Shown: piece by piece, positions 51,844 to 57,994 of the stretch | How positions within the stretch are numbered: the stretch's first letter is position 1 | Layout of the letters: the number at the start of each line of letters is the position of its first letter | Assembly (NCBI RefSeq): GCF_003260125.1 | Contig: NZ_QHKO01000007.1 | Location: forward strand, 127,233-191,232 | Direction of reading: 5' to 3' | DNA length: 64,000 nt | From: Lujinxingia litoralis | GTDB lineage: Bacteria; Myxococcota_A; Bradymonadia; Bradymonadales; Bradymonadaceae | Made by a program: the position numbers and the translations under genes | The notes under the pieces: generated by a model | Seen by the model: only the letters and a program-made list of their open reading frames with translations | Database searches by the model: none | Told to the model about the DNA's origin: nothing

Positions 51844-53100
51844 TCAGGGCAATGCTGCCGGGAGGGCGGGGACCTCGACGCGGAAGAGGTAGTCGCGCCA
51901 GTGGGCGCGCATATGGTCGAAGTAATGCACCTGGCGGGTGCCCCAGCGACGCTCTAAGTGGGTCCAGAGTGCGTGAAGGACCGGCTCAAAGGTCCTCTCG
52001 TGCTCCAAAAGATGTTCCCAGAGGGCCTGGGCAACCGGGTAGTACGACCAGTGCCAGCGCTCTTCCATGTGGGCGAACCCGCCCAGCTCAGCGTGGTGAC
52101 CAAAGGGTTGGAAAAAACCATAGTCCAGCGCCTGCCCGTCCAGCCACTGCCAGGCCTCAAAGAGGGGGCCCTCCTCGGTGAAGAGCCGGGGGTTGAGCCC
52201 CAGGATGTCGAATTCCGTTCCCCAGTGATGGCGGGAGAGGCCCGGGGCGGCGCTGGCCTGGATGATCTCCTGCTCGCGCTCGGCACCGTTGAGTTCATCG
52301 AACCAGCAGCGTTGATGACGCGGGCTTTCAGGCTTCCAGGTCTGCCCGGGGGCCAGTCCGCAGCGTTCCCCGGCGGCGGTGGAGACTTTGTTGAAGGTGC
52401 GTCCGGTAAAGCGCATCTTGCGGTACCAGATAAAGCCCTGAGACCCCAGATCGCGGTAGTCTGAGCGCAACAGCGCGCTTACCGCGCGGGTGAGCCAGCG
52501 GGGATCCTGGTCGGTGAGTCTGGCGAGGTCGTGCTCGGAGGCAACACGTCCGCCGAAGTGGTCGCGGATGCGTGGGAAGAGGCGAAATCCGTGGTCGGGC
52601 TCAGCGCTGGCGGCGATCATGGCCGCGATCAGGCAGCGAAGTTGGCTTGAGGCTTCCTGGAGCGCGGCCTGCGGAGGTCGCTCCTGCCCCAGGACCCAGC
52701 GGTGCAGCGCCTCGGGGTGGGTCAGTGAGAGCAATCGCACGGCTTCACGCCAGCGTGCGGTGCGCTCTCGCCGCCGGTCGGCGTGGTGCAGCGCCAGGCA
52801 CGTTGTCGGCGGCTGAAAGTCTAGGGCTGTGAGCAACTGGTCCACGCTCCAGGCTTCCTCCGCGGAGCGCGAGACCAGCGACGCGGCCCGCGGGCTCAGG
52901 CTGGCACGGGTCGTCTCTTGTTGTGCCGTGGCGACGACCGCCAGGCCGGTGGCATGCGCGAGCTGGCGGGCTCTGGTAAGCTCGGCTGCCGGTGGAGCGC
53001 TTTCGGCGGCGAGTGCGCTCAGCGAAAAGAGGCAGCAGAGCAGTAGCGCTGTTGCACCGGTCAGTCCCCGCCGAAGATTAAGAATCGTCGCGCTCTTCAT
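51844..53100 (-). CDS. VanY/M15-type D-alanyl-D-alanine carboxypeptidase-like protein
   Basis: 418 residues from the ATG at 53100 (AGGG 8 bases upstream), opening a signal peptide (LTGATALLLCCLFSLSALAAES). The frame reaches back to 53157 but that would overlap the divergent gene. The zinc peptidase motif of the M15/VanY family is visible as LSRHHWGTEFDILG (about 287-300) and EERWHWSYYP (about 345-354), giving the expected His, Asp, Glu-x-x-Trp-His. It may trim peptidoglycan peptides. The N-terminal 200 residues are helical and unique. It is divergent from the aspartyl-protease gene with only 30 bases between starts. Confidence 0.78.
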   Translation of the reverse strand: MKSATILNLRRGLTGATALLLCCLFSLSALAAESAPPAAELTRARQLAHATGLAVVATAQQETTRASLSPRAASLVSRSAEEAWSVDQLLTALDFQPPTTCLALHHADRRRERTARWREAVRLLSLTHPEALHRWVLGQERPPQAALQEASSQLRCLIAAMIAASAEPDHGFRLFPRIRDHFGGRVASEHDLARLTDQDPRWLTRAVSALLRSDYRDLGSQGFIWYRKMRFTGRTFNKVSTAAGERCGLAPGQTWKPESPRHQRCWFDELNGAEREQEIIQASAAPGLSRHHWGTEFDILGLNPRLFTEEGPLFEAWQWLDGQALDYGFFQPFGHHAELGGFAHMEERWHWSYYPVAQALWEHLLEHERTFEPVLHALWTHLERRWGTRQVHYFDHMRAHWRDYLFRVEVPALPAALP

Positions 53101-53130
53101 CGAGCGAGCCCTAGCACAGCGGAGCCCCAC

Positions 53131-54186
53131 GTGTCGAACTTTCCCACGCGCAAACACGCGCTCGTGCTGGCGATCTGCCTGGCCTTCTCAGGGGGAAATG
53201 CCGCCGCGAGCGAGCCCGGGGAAGGAGATAATGGCGTGACGAAAACGCAAGTGTTTTCAGTGTCTTCAGATGACCGGGAGTCCCCTGACCGGGAGTCCCC
53301 TGACCGGGAGTCCCCGGGGGGGATCGTCATCGAAGCCGGAAGTGGGTCGCGGGAAGCGATTGTCATTCCGGGCATCTCTGACATGGCGTTGGAGGGGAGT
53401 GAAGGCGATGAGCCCGGGACGGTGTTCTCATCTCCGGTGACGATTGAACATGGAGAGGCTTCGGCTCCCGGAGGCGTGGGCACGCGGACGCTGCGCTTGA
53501 CCTTTGAGAGAAATGGCGCGTCCGTGCTGGTTCCGGCAAAGATCGGGCACGTGGACGTCTATTTTGTGCTCGACACCGGGGCGAGCTACACGACCCTGAC
53601 CGCGGGCATCGCGCGGCAGGCGCGCGTGACGCCGCCCGAAGGTGCGCCAACCACGCTGATGCAGACGGCCGGCGGACTTCGCCCGGCGCGCTTCGGATTG
53701 ATGGAGACGCTTAAGCTGGGCGACCACACGCTGCGGAACGTGAGCTATACGATCTGCGATGAGTGCGGCTTTGGTCACTACCGCGCAAAACCCATCGTGG
53801 GACTGCTGGGGCTCAATGTGCTGCAGCGCTTTCGCATGAACATGGATCATTTGCACGGGGTGGTCGAACTCACCCCCCACGCCGACTTCGAGAATCAGAG
53901 CGCCGATCTGCGCCCCTGGCTCTCCCTCCAGCTTGTCATGGAGCGGGGCCTGGCGGCGCGCGGAGCCCGCACAGAGACCCTGGTGCAGGTGCGGAACTGG
54001 GCCCAAAAGAGCGTCCGCGGGCTGGTGGTGGAACTCACCTGCCAGCTCGTTGACGGAAGGATGGAACGCGTGCGAACTCGCCAGGCCAGCGTCGGCGCCC
54101 GGGCGGTGGCAAACGCCGAGCCTCGCCAGAGCACCTCAGCCTGCCAACACTGGCAGGCTGAGGTGATCGAAGGTTACTGGCGCTGA
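53131..54186 (+). CDS. Retropepsin-like aspartyl protease with in-frame repeat peptide
   Basis: 351 residues from a GTG at 53131 with GGAG 6 bases upstream. A signal peptide ends GGNAAAS. Residues 48-62 are DRESP three times, encoded by the repeat family. The retroviral-type aspartyl protease domain (about 110-255) has the catalytic FVLDTGASYTTL (Asp about 149) and the second signature GLLGLNVLQRFRM. The remaining C-terminal domain (about 260-351) is beta-rich with one Cys pair. It is probably periplasmic. A 15-bp perfect hairpin lies within its last codons. The divergent VanY-like gene starts 30 bases away, so the promoters must overlap the coding starts. Confidence 0.78.
   Translation: MSNFPTRKHALVLAICLAFSGGNAAASEPGEGDNGVTKTQVFSVSSDDRESPDRESPDRESPGGIVIEAGSGSREAIVIPGISDMALEGSEGDEPGTVFSSPVTIEHGEASAPGGVGTRTLRLTFERNGASVLVPAKIGHVDVYFVLDTGASYTTLTAGIARQARVTPPEGAPTTLMQTAGGLRPARFGLMETLKLGDHTLRNVSYTICDECGFGHYRAKPIVGLLGLNVLQRFRMNMDHLHGVVELTPHADFENQSADLRPWLSLQLVMERGLAARGARTETLVQVRNWAQKSVRGLVVELTCQLVDGRMERVRTRQASVGARAVANAEPRQSTSACQHWQAEVIEGYWR
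53272..53316. repeat. Three 15-bp repeat-family units in frame inside the aspartyl-protease gene
   Basis: GACCGGGAGTC cores begin at 53272, 53287 and 53302, joined by CCCT, read as DRESP each time. They lie between the signal peptide and the protease domain, in a region that otherwise looks disordered. Confidence 0.95.
54132..54165. terminator. 15-bp perfect hairpin in the 3' end of the aspartyl-protease gene
   Basis: CACCTCAGCCTGCCA (54132-54146) pairs perfectly with TGGCAGGCTGAGGTG (54151-54165) around the loop ACAC. It is inside the coding sequence, 21 bases before the stop, and 31 bases beyond the stop of the convergent minus-strand gene. It probably serves as the minus-strand gene's 3' hairpin, though no T-run follows on either strand. 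Confidence 0.6.
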
Positions 54187-54195
54187 GTTTCCGCT

Positions 54196-54936
54196 TCAGT
54201 GCCCGTTGGCGTGGACACCATCGGGGAGCGCGACGTTGATGGCCTTGGGATACTTTTTGCCGTCGTTGCCGCCGTACTGGAAGTCGACCGGGATCACCTC
54301 CCCGGGGACGTAGGCCGGCAGGCGTGCGCGGAGGTCATCATCGACGACGTTGGCGATGTGGAAGAAGAACTTGCGCTCATCGTCAGTCTGAATAAAGCCG
54401 AACCCCTTGTCGGTGAAGTAGGCGATGACGCGTCCGCCCATATCCTGACCGATGTCGAGTTCGTCGTCGAAGGACATGCGCTGGAGGCGCTCGACATTTT
54501 CTTCGAGATCGAAGAAGTGGAAGGAGCAGTCCTCGTTGACGCGGATGCCGATGGCTTTGACCTGGGCGTAGCGCCGATCAAAGAGGAACGAGAGGCAGGC
54601 TCCGAATGCCACCAGCAGCCCGCCGGTGCTCAGCGAGGTGTCGGCCAGCTCGATGTAGATCGCTTTGAGAACAATGCCGCGCCGGGCCGCCTGAATAAAG
54701 GTCTGCTGCTCCTCCAGGTTGTCGACCGTGCCGGTGACATGAACGCCCAGGTTGACGTGGGCGTGAATATCCTCAAACCCGGTCAGCGTGAAATCGAGCA
54801 GGTAGCGCTGCTGAAAATTGTCGTCTTGATCGACTCGGGCGCCTGCGCGCTCCGAATACTGGCGCAACGCGTCGGCCAGATCGATATTGGATGGGTTGGT
54901 GGAGAGCTTGCTGGTCACTTCATCTCCGATCGCCAT
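54196..54936 (-). CDS. Protein with unknown N-terminal domain and C-terminal cold-shock-like domain
   Basis: 246 residues; AGGTGATACT precedes the ATG. The N-terminal part (about 1-160) is mixed alpha/beta with a hydrophobic stretch (SLSTGGLLVAFGACLSFLFD, about 102-122) that could be buried or membrane-associated; I do not recognise it. The C-terminal part (about 168-240) is cold-shock-like, with RNP1-like KGFGFI and RNP2-like FFFHIANVV, so it may bind single-stranded nucleic acid. Standard bacterial cold-shock proteins are about 70 residues and free-standing, so this is an unusual fusion. It is convergent with the aspartyl-protease gene, 9 bases apart. Confidence 0.7.
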   Translation of the reverse strand: MAIGDEVTSKLSTNPSNIDLADALRQYSERAGARVDQDDNFQQRYLLDFTLTGFEDIHAHVNLGVHVTGTVDNLEEQQTFIQAARRGIVLKAIYIELADTSLSTGGLLVAFGACLSFLFDRRYAQVKAIGIRVNEDCSFHFFDLEENVERLQRMSFDDELDIGQDMGGRVIAYFTDKGFGFIQTDDERKFFFHIANVVDDDLRARLPAYVPGEVIPVDFQYGGNDGKKYPKAINVALPDGVHANGH

Positions 54937-55327
54937 AGTATCACCTCACAGCAGCGTTCAATGCCTGCGCGCCTCGCGCCTGAAACGACTCAAGCGGGGG
55001 AATGCGTGAGCGAGGCCTTTGGAGAAAGATAAACATCGTCGGGCATCTCGCCAGTAGCTTTGTGCCGCACACCGACGTTTCGTAGTACATAAAAAAAGGG
55101 CCGGCCGAATCATTCCCCGCTGTCAAGTCCATCCGGGATCTCACCGCCGGACCGGGGGCCGTGGCCAGCTTGCCCGGGAGACGCCCGTGGAATGCCTGGC
55201 CTGGCGCCGTGGGTTGTGGCTCTCCACGGGGCTTGCATCTGTGCAGCTCTCCTGTTGTATCACAGGGCCCCCACGCCGGGAGATTCTCCCGGCTCCTTTG
55301 TGCGTTTTCACTCCAGGATACTCCTCG
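54937..55327. other. Divergent spacer before the ExbB/ExbD cluster
   Basis: No gene is supported in these 390 bases. The TACATAAAAAAAGGG stretch at about 55085-55100 is the only clearly AT-rich piece and may belong to the promoter of either neighbour. Confidence 0.4.
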
Positions 55328-55768
55328 ATGACATCGAGCATGACTGACCCCACGATCGCATCCACGGCCGGTGAGGCCGAAGCCCACCGCGGGTATGTGC
55401 GCGACATCGACCAGCGTGTGGCCCGGCTCTACGGGCTGGGTGGGATGCCTTTTTTTGTGGCGCTGCTGCTTTTGCCGACGCTGGCGGCGCTCTTCGATCT
55501 GTGGACCTCCGCGCTTTTGTGGGTGCCCGGGTTGACCGCGGCGCTGCTCGTGCTCTTTGTGGGGCGAAAGGCCATCTATGAGCGACGCACTCGCCTGCGC
55601 GCGCGGGTTCGGGCCTACGGGGAGACCAACGGGCTGAAGATGGAGGCGATCGCCGCCTATTTCGTGGCTCAGGGAGAGTACAGCTTTTTTGCGGCCCTCT
55701 TTGAGGATGAGCCCCGGGCCCGTGGCCGCCTCGGCACCGCGGAGCGAGAGCAGGAGAAGGGCGCATGA
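55328..55768 (+). CDS. Small membrane protein preceding exbB
   Basis: 146 residues from the ATG at 55328; an alternative ATG lies four codons later. Two adjacent membrane helices (FFVALLLLPTLAALFDL and LLWVPGLTAALLVLFVG, about 45-85) form a hairpin, followed by a basic, cytoplasmic helical tail. It ends inside the exbB start (ATGA overlap), so it is translationally coupled and likely works with the proton channel. No family recognised. Confidence 0.65.
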   Translation: MTSSMTDPTIASTAGEAEAHRGYVRDIDQRVARLYGLGGMPFFVALLLLPTLAALFDLWTSALLWVPGLTAALLVLFVGRKAIYERRTRLRARVRAYGETNGLKMEAIAAYFVAQGEYSFFAALFEDEPRARGRLGTAEREQEKGA

Positions 55769-56478
55769 ACGGACTCTGGGAGCTTATGGAGGCTGCCGGC
55801 CCGATGATTGTGCCGGTGGCGCTGGTGTCGCTGGTGGGGGCCGCGCTCTTTTTTGAGCGTCTTTTTGCGCTGCGCACCGGGGCGGTCGCTCCGCGTGGCG
55901 TGGCCGACCAGGTGATTGCCCGGGCAGGTAGCTCCACGACCCATGCTGCTGAGAGCTGTGCGGGCGCCACGGCGCTGGAGGCGGTGCTCGCCGAAGGCCT
56001 GCGTTTTGCCGGTGCCGAGCGCGCGGCGATCCGCGAGGCCATGGAAGATCGCGGTCGGCGAGAGCTCGCCACTCTGGAGCGCTTCGTGGGCGGGGTCGGA
56101 GCGCTGGCTACAGTGGCGCCGCTGCTTGGGTTGTTGGGAACGGTGACCGGGATGATTCGCGTCTTTCGCGCGGTGGTGGAGGAGGCGACGCCTCGCGGCA
56201 TGGTCGACCCCACGCTCTTGGCCGGGGGGATCTGGGAGGCGCTGATCACCACGGCCGCCGGACTGGCCGTGGCCATCCCGCTGTACCTGGGCTACCGCTA
56301 CCTGTTGGGACGCGTTGATCGCTGGGCTGCGGAGCTCGAAGAAAGCGCCGCGCGTTTGCTCGATGTGCTGGCCCCGCCGCCGGCGGCGACCTCCCTGCCG
56401 ACCCGCCACCCCGGCGGCGAAGCCTCCGAGCTGCCAGCGTCGGGGGCGGACGAACCCACGCTGAGTGAGGCGATGTGA
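55765..56478 (+). CDS. MotA/TolQ/ExbB proton-channel protein
   Basis: 237 residues with three membrane helices (about 15-33, 118-140, 165-185). The family motif region GGVGALATVAPLLGLLGTVTGMIRVF and GGIWEALITTAAGLAVAIPLYLGYRYL is intact. These proteins form pentameric proton channels around ExbD/TolR dimers and energise outer-membrane processes. The start overlaps the upstream stop (ATGA). Its own stop overlaps the ATG of the repeat-encoded open frame at 56478. Whether it is ExbB- or TolQ-type cannot be decided. Confidence 0.9.
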   Translation: MNGLWELMEAAGPMIVPVALVSLVGAALFFERLFALRTGAVAPRGVADQVIARAGSSTTHAAESCAGATALEAVLAEGLRFAGAERAAIREAMEDRGRRELATLERFVGGVGALATVAPLLGLLGTVTGMIRVFRAVVEEATPRGMVDPTLLAGGIWEALITTAAGLAVAIPLYLGYRYLLGRVDRWAAELEESAARLLDVLAPPPAATSLPTRHPGGEASELPASGADEPTLSEAM

Positions 56479-56888
56479 TGGGCGTTGAAGGTGCGCTGCG
56501 ACTCCCGGGGGAGGTGACTCCCGGTTCTTGTAAGTACACGCGGATGCTCAGAAATTGTGCATCTCGAGCGTCGGTTCAGCGTGCCTCAACGGCGACTCCC
56601 GGACCTGTCTGGGAGGTGACTCCCGGTTCTTGTAAGTACACGCGGATGCTTAGAAATTGTGCATCTCGAGCGTCGGTTCAGCGTGCATCAAAGGTGACTC
56701 CCGGACCTGTCTGGGGGGTGACTCCCGGTTCTTGTAAGTACACGCGGATGCTTGGAAATCGTGCACTTCGAGCGTCGGTTCAGCGTGCCTTAAAGGTGAC
56801 TCCCGGACCTGTCTGGGAGGTGACTCCCGCTCAGCCCGCAGACGTTTCCCTTCGCCTGCCGACACGACTGCCAGGGGGCACCTCATGA
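56478..56888 (+). CDS. Possible repeat-encoded peptide between exbB and exbD
   Basis: An open frame of 136 codons runs from an ATG at 56478, overlapping the exbB TGA, to a TGA at 56886-56888 that overlaps the exbD ATG at 56885. It consists mainly of three 34-residue repeats (VTPGSCKYTRMLRNCASRA and on), encoded by three 102-bp units. No family and no signal or membrane segment are visible. It could be a real small protein, a translated spacer that preserves coupling of exbB to exbD, or chance. I favour the translated spacer. Confidence 0.35.
   Translation: MGVEGALRLPGEVTPGSCKYTRMLRNCASRASVQRASTATPGPVWEVTPGSCKYTRMLRNCASRASVQRASKVTPGPVWGVTPGSCKYTRMLGNRALRASVQRALKVTPGPVWEVTPAQPADVSLRLPTRLPGGTS
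56516..56833. repeat. Three 102-bp tandem units of the repeat family at the exbB-exbD junction
   Basis: Units start at 56516, 56618 and 56720, each holding GACTCCCGGTTC and, near its end, GACTCCCGGACC. A fourth core begins at 56822. The non-core part, containing TTCTTGTAAGTACACGCGG, is 90% or more identical among units by eye. The period is 34 codons. Confidence 0.95.
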
Positions 56889-57322
56889 ACTTTCGGGCCT
56901 CCCGAAACGGCCGGCGCCGGGTGGAAACCACCCTGGAGCTGACGCCCCTTATCGACGTGATCTTTCTCCTCCTGATCTTCTTTGTCATGACGACCGCCCC
57001 GCAGAGTTCGCCGCTGGAGCGTATCGGCGTGGATCTTCCGCAAGCCGCAAGCGGACAGAGCGTGGAGAACGATGAGCCCGAGCGTGTCGTGCTACGCGTC
57101 TCCCCCGGCGGAGCAGTTTTTGAGCAACGCGAGGATGGCAGCGAGCAGGCCGTCGAAGCGCCGCAGGAGTACCTGAGCGCGCTCCACGCCGAGCGGCCCG
57201 AGGCCACCGTCTGGCTGTTTGGTGACGAAGAAGCCGCGCACGGTGTGGTGATTCGCCTGCTCGATGCGGCCCGCGAGGTGGGCTTTAAAAAGGTCCACAT
57301 GGCGGTGCGCCCCCCGGGGTAA
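56885..57322 (+). CDS. ExbD/TolR-family biopolymer transport protein
   Basis: 145 residues: a short basic N-terminus, one membrane helix (LIDVIFLLLIFFVMTTA, about 20-36) with the family motif TLELTPLIDVIFLLLIFFVM and its conserved Asp in the helix, then a periplasmic domain (about 45-145). AGGGGG lies about 6 bases before the ATG, within the upstream frame. It forms the rotor/plug of the ExbB channel. The ATG overlaps the stop of the repeat-encoded frame. Confidence 0.92.
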   Translation: MNFRASRNGRRRVETTLELTPLIDVIFLLLIFFVMTTAPQSSPLERIGVDLPQAASGQSVENDEPERVVLRVSPGGAVFEQREDGSEQAVEAPQEYLSALHAERPEATVWLFGDEEAAHGVVIRLLDAAREVGFKKVHMAVRPPG

Positions 57323-57420
57323 ACGCGCTCGGAACGAGGGGTTTTCTTGCCGCCTCGTTCCCCGATGCTAGGCTGGGGCCATGGGCGCGCACGGATGCGC
57401 GCTGACGATGAGGATGCAGG

Positions 57421-57927
57421 ATGCGCCTGGCAGCGATTCTTACATTTGTGGCGGTGGTCTGCGGGCTTGCCTACTACGTGCTCACACACCCTTCGGTTGA
57501 GAAACTCGAGGTGTTGCGCGGTGAACTCGCGCAGCTCGAGGAGCAAAACGAACACCTGGCCGACAAAAATCGGCGCCTGGAGCGCGAGATTGTGGCCCTT
57601 CGCGATGATCCTCGCCTGGCCGAGCGCCGGGCCCGGGAACGCGTGGGGCTCGCTCGCCCCGATGAATTGATCTTTCAGTTTGAAACCCCCGAAGAAGCCC
57701 CCCGGGTTCGGGTGCGCCTGCGCGTGCCTCAGGAAGGGGAGGCCGAGCTGGCGGGTAAGCCGGTCGAGATCGATGGCCTGGCACCGGCGTTAGCCGAACT
57801 TCGTCAGGAGATGCCCCACGCCGAACTCGTGGTGTGGATCTCGGAGGATGTGGGGCCCCTTTTACATCAGCAGATCATCGACGTGGTGGATGCCTCGCCA
57901 ATGGCACCGGCCAGGATCGAGGAGTAG
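57421..57927 (+). CDS. FtsB/DivIC-like protein fused to an ExbD-like periplasmic domain
   Basis: 168 residues. The N-terminus matches septum formation initiators: a membrane helix (AAILTFVAVVCGLAYYVL, about 4-21), then a leucine-zipper coiled coil (about 28-65) ending in LAERRARERVGLARPDE, a FtsB-like stretch. The last 70 residues resemble the ExbD/TolR periplasmic domain (RVRLRVPQEGEAELAGKPVE, HAELVVWISEDVGPLLHQQI), as in the neighbouring exbD. FtsB proteins are usually about 100 residues. The fusion and its place in an exb cluster suggest a link between envelope energisation and division, as inference. No strong ribosome site (GGATGCAGG). Confidence 0.65.
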   Translation: MRLAAILTFVAVVCGLAYYVLTHPSVEKLEVLRGELAQLEEQNEHLADKNRRLEREIVALRDDPRLAERRARERVGLARPDELIFQFETPEEAPRVRVRLRVPQEGEAELAGKPVEIDGLAPALAELRQEMPHAELVVWISEDVGPLLHQQIIDVVDASPMAPARIEE

Positions 57928-57994
57928 GGCAGGGCGCATGCGAAGAGGCCAGGAAGGCCGACGCGCTCTTAGATAGAGGCTAAGGAGGCCGACG

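Noticed and set aside
56650..57555. Minus-strand open frame over the 102-bp repeats and exbD
   Set aside because: It crosses the clear exbD gene antisense and gains its length from the repeats only.
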